Counted from the stretch's first letter, positions 46,445-57,913 are shown. The stretch is 64,000 nucleotides of DNA from Hermetia illucens (GCF_905115235.1 NC_051853.1:42839467-42903466); one strand, 5' to 3'. Numbers and translations: made by a program. The notes: generated by a model not told the origin, from the letters alone.

Positions 46445-46830
46445 ATTGTTTTTATTTTTAATGAACGAAAAAGGCTGGATTTCAAGGTTATTATTTTCTA
46501 TTCTTGCAAAAGATGTTTCGGTAAAAGTTGAATTCTAAACCCTAGAGGGAAGTACAGCCTCTGCAAACTCAGTGAAAACTTGTATCGATTACTCTCTCCC
46601 CTTAAAAAGTTATAGTCCCTCCCAGTGAGGGTTTTTGTGTATCATCCGGGTTAAGTTGAATGTTAAACCATACTTCCTGACTGTATTAGGTTGTTGCACA
46701 TGAAATGGCCGATTTGGCAATCAAGTGAAGTCAGTTACGATTTTGATACAGCAAACCACCACCAGTTGGCGCTGTTGGTGTTGGATAAGGAAATATAAAT
46801 ACTCCTACATTTAATCAAGGAGTCATTTCA

Positions 46831-49116
46831 CACCCTGCCACCGCACATCCTAGACCTTATCAAACAGAAAGCAACCATACGACGCCAACTCCACAGACAC
46901 AGATACGCTCCTCAATTTAACTTCCTCAAGTCACAAATCCACTCCCTCACACAGCGCATCCAATCCCAGATCCTGACGCTATACGCTGATCACTATGCGG
47001 TAAAGCATGCAAACATCTCGCTTAATCAGCAAACATCCAATAAACTCCGGGGTACCTGCCCCCGACTAGCCAAACCCCGCTCAGCCGGCGTCCTCCCACA
47101 CAACACCTCACCCAAAGCTCACGCCGACCTGATTTCTAACAGCTTTCTGGCCGCCCATCACGCCACCCCACATTTATCCGACCCACCCACAGAAACTGCG
47201 GTACGCCAACACATCCACAACCTCACTACCACGCCAGCATCCACACCCAATTCCCGATCCCGCCACCCGAACCTACAACACCCCACTGCTTACCAATACA
47301 AGCCCTCACACCCCAAACAGTTGAATCCATCATCCTCTCCAGAAATAATAAAAAATCAACCGGGCCCGACCCCATCCCCATCATCATCCTAAAAAAATGG
47401 GCCAAAACTCTAAGCCCCTTCCTCGCCCAACTCTTCAATCTATGCCTCCTCTCTGCACACTTTCCCACCCCATGGAAACGATCCCACATCATCCCAATCC
47501 TAAAAAAGGACCAGCCTTCAGCTTCTCCGGGCAGCTACCGCCCCATCTCCCTCCTCAACGTGACATCGAAAATTTTGGAACACGTCATCCACGATATCAT
47601 GCTCCAACACATCACCGACCACGACATTATCCCGCCCTTCCAGTTTTCCAACAGGAGCGGCCACGGCACCTCACATGCCCTCCTAGTCCTCAAAACTGAC
47701 ATCCTATCCCAACTAAATAACAACATCCCCACCACAGCTTGCCTCCTCGATATCCAGAAAGCCTACGACGCGGTCTGGCACGAAGGCCTCACCTACAAAC
47801 TCTCCCACACTTTCAAATTCCACCCATAATTATGCAAACTCATCCTTAACTACCTGTCTGATCGCCAATCCTTAGTCCGTATCCACGATACCCTATCCGA
47901 CCTTTACAGTCCTCCCGCAGGCATCCCCCAAGGCTCAGTTCTGTTAGCAACCCTCTTCTCCATATACACCGCCGATATCCCACTCCAACACCGTACCAAC
48001 TCCCCCCAAGCAGTCAAAACCATTCAATACGCCGACGATTTGATCCTCTACACCTCTTCCCGGAGCATACAATCCGCCCAAAACCGCATCAATAACACAA
48101 TCCGAACCCTCAACAAATTCCTCCAATCCTGGAAACTCCTACTTAACCCCTGCAAATGCAAAGCCATCGTCTTCCGCGATAGAGCCACCTTTACCCGCAA
48201 GATGCTGGCCGACACCCGCAACCTTACGATCAAGATCGGACCATCCACCATTCCCGCCGTCCAATCTACTAAATACCTGGGAATAACCATGAACTCTCGC
48301 CTGTCACCCGTGCCCCAGGTAAACTCCATCCTTTCAAAGACCCTAACAAGCCTAAAAACCCTATGGCCCTGTCAAGAGAGACTCCGCCATCCTCCCAAAA
48401 GTCAAACTCTTCTGCTATAAGCTGTTGATCCGACCGATAATCACGTATGGATTCGTCGCATGGTGTGACATCTCCTCAGCCCAGATGGAACGTCTAGGGT
48501 ACGGGAAAGGGGGTTCTTCCGCCTGTCCCTGTCCCAATCCAGGCTCGACCCAAACCAAGCCGTCTATGACGAGATAAAGTGCTCCCGCATAGACCAGATC
48601 CTCCTTACCTCGCTGACCAAATTCCTCACCAAATGCCTAACCCACGAAAATAACCTCATCCAATTCTACTCCCACACACGCAGCCACACCACGGACCCAT
48701 CATACTGCCACCATCCCCTCCCTTCTGACCTCCTAACCCTCTCCTCCCAAAATAGCAGTTATCGCGACGGTAAGCTGATCTTATTCAACCGCCCACATGA
48801 TAGACATCGCCCTGGCCTCGTCTACTCCCTCGTCCAATAACACCGCCATCCCCTATATGTATCCTTCCCCCATCCACCCATGTACCACAGCTATCCCGAC
48901 GATTAAACAACAATACAAGAGGGGTTTTTTCTGACTTTCCCCTCTATAGCATTAGTCCTAGGACAAATTAGAACTACCGTAAATTAAGTCTAGTATTAAG
49001 CAAAATGTTAATTTCTAGGTAAAGTTAAGCTGTTAGAGATAAGCCTAGTATTAATTTTAGTCAAAAGCTATTTGTAATCCAAACAATAAGAAATAAATTG
49101 AATGTGTTAAGAAAAA
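46831..49116 (+). mobile_element. Jockey-like LINE nested in the mariner, 5'-truncated
   Basis: 2.29 kb, C-rich, with an A-rich 3' end. Target-site duplications AAGGAGTCATTTCA (46817-46830) and AAGGAGTCATCTCA (49117-49130) differ at one base. Coding remnants in order: GPDPIPIIILKKWAKTLSPF, SHIIPILKKDQPSASPGSYR, PFQFSNRSGHGTSHALLVLK, LLDIQKAYDAVWHEGL, GIPQGSVLATLFSIYTADIP, IQYADDLILYTSSRSIQSAQ (48025-48085), then the thumb. It lacks the endonuclease. A stop at 47827 and later shifts break ORF2, but the YADD box is intact. Confidence 0.85.
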
Positions 49117-49155
49117 AAGGAGTCATCTCAGTTTCAGTTCAGAAAGATAAAAAGG

Positions 49156-50091
49156 ATGGAAAACAGTCAAGAACGTATACTTTTTCTGTATGAGTTCAAA
49201 CTCGGTCATAAACCAGCGGAGGCGACCAGGAACTTTAGCAGCGCATTTGGCACTGATACGGCAAGCGAACGAACCACACGTCGGTGGTTCGAAAAATTCC
49301 AGTCAGGCAACGTAAACCTTCAAAATGAGCCGCGTGGACATCCAGGACCATCGATTAATAACGACGAGCTGCGTTTGTAAGTCGAATCCGACACACGTCA
49401 GTCTGTGAGGGACATTGCAACAACTTCGCAAGGTGGAAAAGCTCGACAAATGGGTTCCGCATGCCCTAACGGAGCAAAACATGACACTTCGAGTAGAAAT
49501 TTGCGGTTCTTTACTCTCCCGCAACAGAAGCGATCCCTTTTTGCACAGAATAGTGACATGTGATGAAAAGTGGATATTATAGGACCGTCGCGTCGTTGTC
49601 GATCAGCACAATGGCTAGATGCTGATGAGACACCGAAGCATATGCCAAAATCAAGCCTCCATCCGAAGAAGGTAATGGTGACTGTTTGGTGTTCTACAGC
49701 TGGAGTTATCCACTATTCTTTTTGGCACCTGGAGAAACGATAAATACACAGAAATTCTGTGCCCCCACTCAAGGAAATGCTCCAAAAATTGAGTATTCAA
49801 CGATCGAGATTGGTCAATGGAGATGTGTGATACTCGTTCACGACAATGCACGGCCTCATGTATCCAGAACAAAGGTTCAAAAGATGAAGGAATTGCAGTA
49901 TGAGACTCTGCGTCATCCACCATATTTACCGGACCTTTCGCCAACCGACACTACCACAGCATTTGGATCATTTTATGGCGGAAAAACAATTTAGGAAAGA
50001 AGAGGCTGTCAAAATTACCTTTGACGAATTTATCAACACCCGACAGTTGGACTTCTACGAAACTGGCGTACATGCTCTTGAAGTGTTTTGA
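49156..50091 (+). pseudogene. mariner transposase, broken
   Basis: The start MENSQERILFLYEFKLGHKP and the helix-turn-helix region (SERTTRRWFEKFQSGNVN) are intact to a stop at 49378. Later parts lie in other frames: VTCDEKW with the first catalytic Asp (about 49550-49570, followed by an in-frame stop), VHDNARPHVS with the second (about 49834), SPTD with the third (about 49945), then FRKEEAVKITFDEFINTRQL to a stop at 50091. This is the D,D34D layout of mariners; the copy is inactive. Confidence 0.8.
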
Positions 50092-50195
50092 TTCGACTGG
50101 CACCTATTTTGATTAAATAAATAAATTTTTGTAAGCTTTACATTCGTTTCAAATGTTAGTACCAAAACGGTCATTTCATTTGCAACAACCGAATA

Positions 50196-51185
50196 GAAGG
50201 GAGGTAAAGGTCGCCCTTTTCTAACCCTGAAGTTTTATGCTTCCATATCATCATAAGCTTATTTGTAGGGGAATAACCGAGATAAACAAACGGGATATCC
50301 AAAGGGTATTGCAGGAGGGCGCCCCCCCCCCTTGTCCCTCCACTCCTCCTCACCCGCGTGCGTGCCATATGGGCGTGCACATCGCGACGATGGTTACCAT
50401 ACCAGTACTTTTATTAATATTATGAAAATCGCCCCTTTTCAGGGCGCCGTACCTTTTGAGCGAGTAGTGACCGCATTAGTTTTTTGCAGAAATGGAAAGA
50501 CAGGACCTTTTTCTTTCACCTATATATCCTTTTCGCCCTCTCTCTCCCTGGGGGTGATATCAACATAACCCTCATTTGAAGCGCCGCGACGCTTTAAAGG
50601 GATGACCGCCTAACTGCCATGAGTTTTCAGCAGAATTTGAGAGAGAGGGCCTCCCGCTTCTCCTTCCATAGTCTCCTTCTCTCCTGCGGTGATAGGGTTC
50701 AAAATTAAATCCCATTTAGAGGAGCCATGGAGAAGTCACCGCTGCAATTTTTTAACGGGATCCTTCTCTCTCCCCATCATAGAGCACGGTTGAAAATTCA
50801 AACTTCACTGCAATGATAAAAAAATGCTTTGAGGGGCCATAACTTTTAAGGGTTCAGTTTTCATCGGATTTGAAGGTAATTATTGGTATGAAATGTAATT
50901 TAAAAAATCTTAATGGATAAGTTATCACCTGTTGAAATTTGAATTACAGTTCCTAATTAGTCGCAGTGAATAGCGCTAGAATTAGAATTGGGTACAAAAT
51001 TGAAGACGGTCCAGGTAATGTATGTTGTGGTGTCTATTGTGGAGTTACTGTCGATACAGAAACACTTCCGCATGGGAACTAGCGATTAAATTATTTGAAA
51101 TAATTAAGACTTTTCTTTTCACTAGTAATATTTATTAACCAAAAATTAGCTGAAAGTACTCCTTATTATTATTATTCTGTTAAGG
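50196..51185. repeat. Duplicated non-coding block, copy A right part
   Basis: Homologous to 57818-58500 and 61190-62290 joined (shared blocks TTACCATACCAGTA, GAAAGACAGGACCTTTTTCT, CCTGTTGAAATT and GGGTACAA). No coding potential. It ends in the remnant of the TTAAAT-ended MITE family (about 51096-51160). Confidence 0.7.
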
Positions 51186-51189
51186 GAAA

Positions 51190-52915
51190 GTCGCACCGCG
51201 TCCTTGCAGAACCATTACGCCCTTTTTACTGGTTATAGTGTACCTATCTCAAGCAGGCCTACAACCGTTAGGAACTCTAGTATGTTCCCTACTTCCAGAT
51301 CTTTCAGCTTTGCATCTGTTATTAAATGTTCTCCCAGATGCCTCGACCTACTTTGCACAAGTGCCGGACACTGCCCCAGGACGTGTATTGAGGGTTCGTC
51401 ATCCTCCCCACAAAACCTGCAGGCAGTGTCCGTAGATATCCCTAGCTTCCCTATGATTCGGAGGTTCTTTTTGGTGAGGTTTAAGCAATACTTTGTGCGT
51501 ATGGGTCCGTATCCCCCAATAAGAACGTTGGACTGCCCCATCCCTGGTAGGCCCGTCCAGTATAGTTCCCTCAATTGTTCCTCTTCATTTCTTAGATTCA
51601 TAGCCATGAAACCGTTTCCAATTCCACAGAAAGGTTCTGGCCCGTGTAAAGGCGTCCCTGCTCCCTTCTTGGCTAATTCATCCGCTGCTTCGTTGCCTTT
51701 CAACCCAGCATGGCCTGGAACCCAAATTATCCAGACCTTGTTGGACGAGCCGAGTGCATTCAGTCTCTCAAGGCGTTCCCATACCAGTTTAGAGTTCACC
51801 TGGTTGGACTGAAGTGCCTTGATCGCTGCTTGGCTATCGGTGAGAATAGCTATGCTCTGCCCCTTATAGTTCCTTTGCAGACTAAAGGAGGCACATTTGT
51901 CTATGGAGTATATTTCCACCTGGAATATGCTAGTGTACCTGCCCATTGGCTCAAAGTAAATTTTCCTTGGACCAATGACACCGGCACCCGCTCCCTTTGC
52001 TGTGAGGGATCCGCCAGTGTACCAAGTAATCAGTTGCTGGTTTAAGTCGTATGTCGCAGCTCTCCCAGTTTGCCTTGTTAGTCCAACGTGTTTCAAACTT
52101 CTTATTGAAGTGAAACCTCGTTGTCATGTTATTTCCTGGTATCAGTAATTCGGGATACCGCCTACAAAGAATACCAATCTTCCTTCGATTTAGGCAGCTC
52201 TCCGCTTCACTCATACTACCGGCCAACCTGAATATTGCCCTCCTTGCCTGCATCTGTATGTGCAGATGGAGAGAGGTTAATCCCAGAAGGACCTCCAGGT
52301 TTGCAGTTGGGAATGTCCTCATTGCCCCACTGATACACACGCAAGCCAGCCTTTGGAGCTCATGTAATTCCCTGGCATGTGTGCTGAGTAGGTTCTTTCT
52401 GCCCAGATTACCGCTCCATAGGTAATTATTGGCCCTACTATTGCAGTATATATACAAAGTAATTTTTTCCTGCTATGAATCTGCAAGTCATCAGAGCCCT
52501 CATGGCTTTCCGACAAGTGCTTCCCATATGTGTCTTCCAGAGTAATTTTTGGTCTAGCATAATTCCCAAATATTTGACGTTTCTCGTTTCACCTCCATAT
52601 CATGTAATGTCTTTCAGGTGATCAAGCTTACGCCTCCTAGTGAATGGTACTATGGTGGTTTTGGCTGGGTTGATCCGCAGTCGTCCGCGTAAAGCTGGAC
52701 TTGTATTCCAGTATTTGTTAGCACGTCTAGGAGTTCGTCCACTACCATACTCCGCATCAGCGGTGATAGTACCCCACCCTGTGGACAGCCTTGAGTGGTA
52801 TTCATGACAATAGAATTTGTACCTATCAGTACTTCTATTTGCCTGCTTTCTAGCATTTTGCTCATCCAGAATGCCAGGGTGTTTCCTACTCCTTTGCGGC
52901 TCAGGGCATCTCGGG
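51190..52915 (-). mobile_element. RNase H-bearing LINE (LOA/I-like), 3' half
   Basis: Minus strand. RT: LGNTLAFWMSKML-like start, then TQGCPQGGVLSPLMRSMVVD, VQLYADD (52915-52670). Thumb: IVGPIITYGAVIWAE, LQRLACVCISGAMRTFPTAN. RNase H: TGGSL, EIYSIDKCASF, ILTDSQAAIKAL and VPGHAGLKGNEAADELAKKG (52096-51650). The tail has CRFCGEDDEPSIHVLGQCPA. The RNase H frame is open for 287 codons to a stop at 51233, so this copy is fairly young, but ORF2 is broken upstream. Confidence 0.8.
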
Positions 52916-54905
52916 TTGTTCTTCCCATAATGTTAATATCGTCAGTATAGGCCAGTAGTTGGGTAGACTTGAATAGGATGATGCCTCTTGCATTGACACC
53001 GGAATCGTGAATTATTTTCTCCGGGGCCATGTTAAAGACGATACATGACATCCTCTTGTCTCAGAACGTTGTTGATGTCGAATGGTCTCGAGATTGATCT
53101 TTGTGCTTTTATCTGGTATCGCCCATTCGTCAGGATCAACCTAGTCAGTCTTATCAATTTCGTCGTAATACCGAATTCTCTCATGGCCGTGTACAGTTTT
53201 ACCCTGGCTATGCTACCATAGGCGGCTTTAAAGTCGATGAAGAGATGGTGCAACTGATGTTCATATTCGAACAGTTTTCCATCGCTTGCCGCAGAAAGAA
53301 AATCTGATCTCTTGCTGATTTTTCCTGGAGCGAAGCTTCTTTGGTATGGGCCAATGATGTCCTGGGCATACGGGGCTGTCCGGCCTAACAAGATAACGGA
53401 GAATATTTTATAGATAGTACTCAGCAACGTGATATCTCTATAATTGCTGCACTGCGGGATATGCCCCTTTTTATGTTTGAGACAGATAATGCCTCGTTGC
53501 CACTCATCAAGCATTGCTTCACTGTCCCACACCTTGAGCATTAGTTGATGAACCCGTGCAGTTGGTCGCCTCCATATTTAGCCAATTCGGCTGTAATTTC
53601 ATCGGCTCCTGGCGACTCATGGTTTTTTAGCAGGTGGATTGCACGGGCTGTTTCTTCTTTATCTGGTGGTGGCAGTTTTTGTCCGTTTCCCTTTTTGTCG
53701 CGGTAGGATGAGCATCGAGATATGTAGGGCTTCATTCTGCTGACTAGTTGGTTGTTGTTGTGAACATAATTTATTGATTCTTCATCTCCAGAACTTCTGT
53801 TAGCTTAGCCTTTATAGGTGTTACGGAGGGCCGTGTTGTAAATGGCTTCAGTATGCACTCTCACCTGATTGTCAGAGGGGATTGTAGGCCAACGAGGTAG
53901 TGATCCGAGTCTATATTGACCCCCCTATATGTTCTGACATTAATCAAGGATGAGAGGTGGTGGCGTTTGATCAACACCTGGTCAATTTGTTTGAAAGTGA
54001 TCCGTCTGGAAAGCCCCATGTATGCTTGTGAACCGCTTTCCGCGCAAAGCAGATACTTCCAACAACCATTTCGGGCTACCTGCTAACTGAATCATCCGCA
54101 GTCCGTTATCATTGGTATCACTATGTAAGCTATGGGAGCCAACGTATCGACAGAATACGGGCTCCTTACATAATTAACTGTTAAAAAGTACGATTTTGAT
54201 ATCATACTTGGGACAGGTTTCGAGGGTCCGCTCAACTGCCTCGTAGAAAGTATCTTCTCCGACTCCGCAGTCTCCTCTGTAAGGGCGTGAACGTTTATGA
54301 GGCTTATATTTGTAAATTTGGCTCGCAAGCGCAGAATGCATAGCCGTTCGCTTTATTATCAAAACCGATAATAGCAGGTTTCATTTTTTGGCTAACTAAG
54401 AAACCTACTCCGAGTACATGATTTACTAGATGGCCGCTTTAATATATGATGTCTTGGCTCTTCTCCAGGCAACCGGACCATATCCAATGCATCTTTCGCA
54501 ACGCTATTAAATCAGCCTTATCGTGGGGTAGGGTATCGGCTAGCTGCTGAACAGCATTCGGTCTGCACATATGCGCAAATCATTATTCCGTTTTCGTTGC
54601 CGGTTTTATCGTTTTAAAGACCATAATGCCTGAGGCTCTTTCTGTGACTTCGCAATATCGATTTGGCGTGTTGGGTTGTCAGCCCTACCGAACCCCACCA
54701 CCTGGAGGACCGGTTGGTAAAATTTGTCCCGTTTTTAAGCGCGGGAGACTCGCCTTCATCCTTCTCCGTCTGCAGCTTTTCGTTAAGAAGGAGTTCGCAG
54801 TGGTCACCAAGTGGAGGTGGAGATAGGGTTTGGTAGTAGAGCTGTTGGAGTTGATTCAGCAGGCGTTTCCCAGGTTTTATGCTCCATCCTGGGTACCAAT
54901 CCACG
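52915..54905 (-). mobile_element. RTE-clade LINE with 5' region, joined to another LINE
   Basis: 5' region at 54905-54420, endonuclease remnants at 54362-54090 (LINVHALTEETAESE), linker and RT at 53735-52920 (DKEETARAIHLLKNHESPGA, YRDITLLSTIYKIFSVILLG, YTDDINIMGRT). The minus-strand frame runs on from the RTE palm at about 52920 into the RNase H-bearing LINE without a stop. The RTE 3' part is missing. Confidence 0.75.
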
Positions 54906-54959
54906 TTTCGCCCTGGGACCTATACTACGCTTCGACTACCCTGTTTACTGACCTCGGAT

Positions 54960-55760
54960 GAGTTAAAATGTACCTCTCGCAGAGGTTTTTTTTCCGTATT
55001 TAGGTCTCTACTGCGGAACATAATCTATGATGAAGTGATTGGTCTTTACGCCGCAGCGATGTTAATTGGTTTTGCAGACGAACTTCACGAAAGTGAAACC
55101 ATTCATACAATCGAAGCATAGTTACAAACAGCTAGCGACTGATAAGACAGAGGCTGTAATGAAAACCCTGAATTTTCTAGTCAATGAACCAAGTAGGGGG
55201 GCCAATATGACTCCGAACTTGCGAAAAACTACTGGGAAAAAACAGGGAAGGAGATGGCAACAAGGGTGGGATAATTTCAGCCGCTGCACTCACATTGATC
55301 CTGTGTATTGAGAATTACCACCTTATACAATTCCTTACAGGATGAGGTGGATAGAGAAAGTACTTGCGAGTGGATGGGCCCCCGAACTGTCTCGAATACA
55401 CCGGTACACTCGAGAGCTCCCTGTCTGAGATTCCCAGATTAAAGAGGGAGGTTAAACGACGCCTTCAATGTAGATATCATCCCGTGGAGGAGATGCCGAG
55501 GTTCAAAGCAAAAGAGAGCGCAGTATAGGCAACAATAATAGCGATACATGGAAAGCTCAAGGAACTGGATCGAACCCGCAAAGCGCAATGAACAAGTAAT
55601 TTGATCATCCTAGTGTATACCAGAGCTCTCTCCGCTAAGTAGCCCTTCACGGTGGACTTGCGGGGATATTGACAGGAAAGTAGGGTGCTTTTAGTGGATA
55701 AGAATCCCACACAATGCAGGCGTAGCAGCGTCTTTTTAAGATTTCTACTTCCATCTATTA
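54960..55760 (+). mobile_element. R1-clade LINE fragment, RT scrap and 3' UTR
   Basis: RT scrap SLLRNIIYDEVIGLYAAAML and GFADELHESE (about 55005-55100), then tail and 3' UTR (GTGGATAAGAATCCCAC, TTTTTAAGATTTCTACTTCC). Its right part is homologous to 43.82-44.25 kb. Confidence 0.65.
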
Positions 55761-56614
55761 ACAAGAAGTCTGCGAAACCCTATTCTAACATACGGTCCTT
55801 CTTAACAGGTCCTGAGTAAGAAGTATAGAAGCAAGGTTAATAGAGTTCAAATCATGCATGTGTGCAAATGATAATGGGGTTCTGCAGTTCTACCTGGTGG
55901 AACGTCTCAATATACACTTAATGGAGCTCCAAGTGTGATCGATACCCAAGTGGCCATTAAAGTATTGTATTCAGTGTAGATGTCTTGCTAACTGGTGGTG
56001 CAGTGCAGGGATGCGCTCAGTAATCTGAGCTGACACGCTTACAGTCACCCTCCTGAGACCTGAGTGGATAAACGGTAAACGTCGGTGGTCGACTATCAGA
56101 AATGAAACCTACCATACTACTTAACACCGCTGACTACAGATGGCAATGTTCACCACTTGCGCTGATTCGATGAGGGTTTGGTCTTCCTATAATAAGACCC
56201 AATCGTAAAAGCTTCTGGGATTAAATCAAATGGCGCATATTAGGTTGTACTGGGGTCTTCTCTACCGATAACTCAAAAACCGAGCAAGGTTCTGAAGCAA
56301 CAATATATTAACTAACAAAGGACTTCTGTTAGTGCGACATTTGAAAAATGAACTACTCCAGTTTGCGTGCTCAGAGGTTACTCTATCTCCCACCTTATGG
56401 ATGCCCCACCCCTCACCTTTGTAATGTTGGGTTCTTGCCAAAGAGTTGTGCATAGCCAAGAGAAGGATAACCTGATCTGAAGTTCCAGACTGGTCTAAGG
56501 AGAAAAGAATAAAGATATCCCGTTCACACTGATAAATTTCACCTTTACTTAGATTCATGGAAAAGCCATTCCAGGAGGTACCTATTTATCATTATTTTTT
56601 CTGCAACCAAAGGC

Positions 56615-57236
56615 TTATGTGCTAGGGGGTGTTGGCGGTTCTGTTGCAGCATTGGTAGCAGCAGAGGAAGATGTTGAATCCGCTCCACTTGCAGAGGTAG
56701 GAGGTTCAGTAGGAGGAATCGGAACTTTAGTTGTAGTGGTGGTTTCAGTGGTAGTCGTCGTTGTAGGAGGAGGTGTTGTGGTAGTTGTAGTGGTAGATGT
56801 TGTAGTAGAAGTCGTTGTGCTAGAAGTTGTTGTGGTAGAAGGGGCTGTGGGGGTTGTTGTTGTGGAAGTGGTTGTTGTAGTATCCTCTTCGGACGAACCT
56901 GGAGGAACTCCATCCACGCATCCATCGCCATCGAAGTATGTATCTTCAGGACATTTCAGTTGAACTGCCACTCCTGGAGCCAAACATTGATAATAGTACA
57001 ATGGATCTGTGGTAGCCCACACTTCTCCCGCTGCACAGGTGGCGACATTAACTGCTCCGCTTTGCGCGAAACAAATAATAAGTGCAAGTAGGATCGCTAA
57101 CGAAAAATGGCAAAACAACATGAGATTGTAGGTCAAAACTTAAATTGATGGAGTCATCCTAAATGGATTTCAAAATACAAAGGACTCAAAAATACTTTCA
57201 AAAATAAAAATGCTAATTACGTTCATTACCTTCCAT
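56615..57236 (-). CDS. Secreted four-Cys chitin-binding-like protein, Thr-rich mucin tail (gene 5)
   Basis: Spliced gene: complement(join(56615..57096,57230..57236)), 162 aa. Exon 1 gives ATG GAA G; donor GTAATG, acceptor TTTCGTTAG, 133-bp phase-1 intron. Signal peptide MEAILLALIICFAQSGA. Domain with Cys23, Cys40, Cys51 and Cys62, WATTDPLYYYQCLAPG, VAVQLKCPEDTYFDGDG. Thr tract from about residue 72 to 125 with runs of four to seven Thr, then PPTEPPTSASG and ATEPPTPPST. Another in-frame ATG lies upstream of the acceptor, inside the intron (57120), and would give an unspliced 173-aa form. The spliced start is favoured because all five paralogues conserve the small exon, the donor and the promoter spacing. 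Confidence 0.85.
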
Positions 57237-57254
57237 GATACAGAAAAAATGGCA

Positions 57255-57288
57255 ACTGATTCACGGAGTTGGGAATGCAATATTTATA
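57255..57288 (-). promoter_or_regulatory. Core promoter of gene 5 (TATA + initiator)
   Basis: TATAAATA at 57288-57281 and initiator TCAGT at 57259-57255 (A at 57257), 31 bp apart; 28-nt first exon. Confidence 0.75.
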
Positions 57289-57351
57289 GCGCCATAAACT
57301 CCGCTATAGAAAGGTGTCTAATTACGCCGTTAACACTGATTACATGGTATT

Positions 57352-57583
57352 TGATAAGTGTTCAACATGGATGTTATCGCGCCTAAAAAAAAATATTTGA
57401 CGACAAACGTTATACTGAGCGAATGAAATTTGGTTGACTTTCTTGCAGTTACGAGACAACTAGTTTTACATATTGTTTGCATGTAATTGTCCTAATACGC
57501 AGTTCTAGCGGCGAAGACGAGCTGAATATCATTTTTAGGATACCAGACATAACGACGATTTCAGTTCATTTAGGGAAGATAAG
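57352..57583. promoter_or_regulatory. GATA-type sites upstream of gene 5
   Basis: TGATAAG at 57352-57358 and AGATAAG at 57577-57583, about 95 and 320 bp upstream of the inferred start. Confidence 0.45.
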
Positions 57584-57913
57584 ATTGTTTTTGTGTTTAA
57601 TATACGAAAAAGGCTGGATTGCATGGTTACTATTTTCTGTTGCAAAAGATATTTCGGTAAAAGTTGAATTTTCAACACCATCTCCGAAGGGGGGAGGGAG
57701 GTACCCCTTCTTCAAACCCTGTGAAAACTCGTGCCGATCACGCTGCCCCCTTGAAAAATTAATGGCTCCTCACAGTTTTAAACCCTTCTTCGTGAGACAC
57801 GGTTAGGAGGATATGTAGAAGAGAGAGAAAGGTCCCTCATTTCTAACCCCTTTAAAAACATGCTTTTTTGTCGCCCCGAAAAGGAGATATTTCCATATAA
57901 TTAATAAGCATAT

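Larger units (their letters stand above)
46686..50193 (+). mobile_element. mariner transposon carrying a nested Jockey-like LINE
   Basis: Terminal inverted repeats TTAGGTTGTTGCACATGAAA at the left and, reversed, TTCGGTTGTTGCAAATGAAA at the right, flanked by TA at 46684-46685 and 50194-50195. Without the nested LINE the element is about 1.2 kb, the usual mariner size. Copy B of the segmental duplication has a single TA at 57816-57817 at the matching place, the empty site. Confidence 0.9.
43820..51185. repeat. Segmental duplication, copy A (contains gene 4)
   Basis: Direct paralogue of 55330-62290. Shared parts are the R1 3' end (43.82-44.25 kb), LINE scraps, gene 4 with its flanks (45.38-46.64 kb), and the repeat-like block 50.2-51.18 kb. 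Copy A is interrupted by a mariner (46686-50193) that copy B lacks. Confidence 0.75.

Noticed and set aside
47226-48329. Minus-strand frames in the C-rich LINE (46.8-49.1 kb)
   Set aside because: They are shadows of the Jockey-like ORF2 on the plus strand, whose RT motifs occur in the right order.
51204-52425. Plus-strand frames of up to 202 codons
   Set aside because: Opposite strand to a clear RNase H-bearing LINE ORF; no domain on the plus strand.
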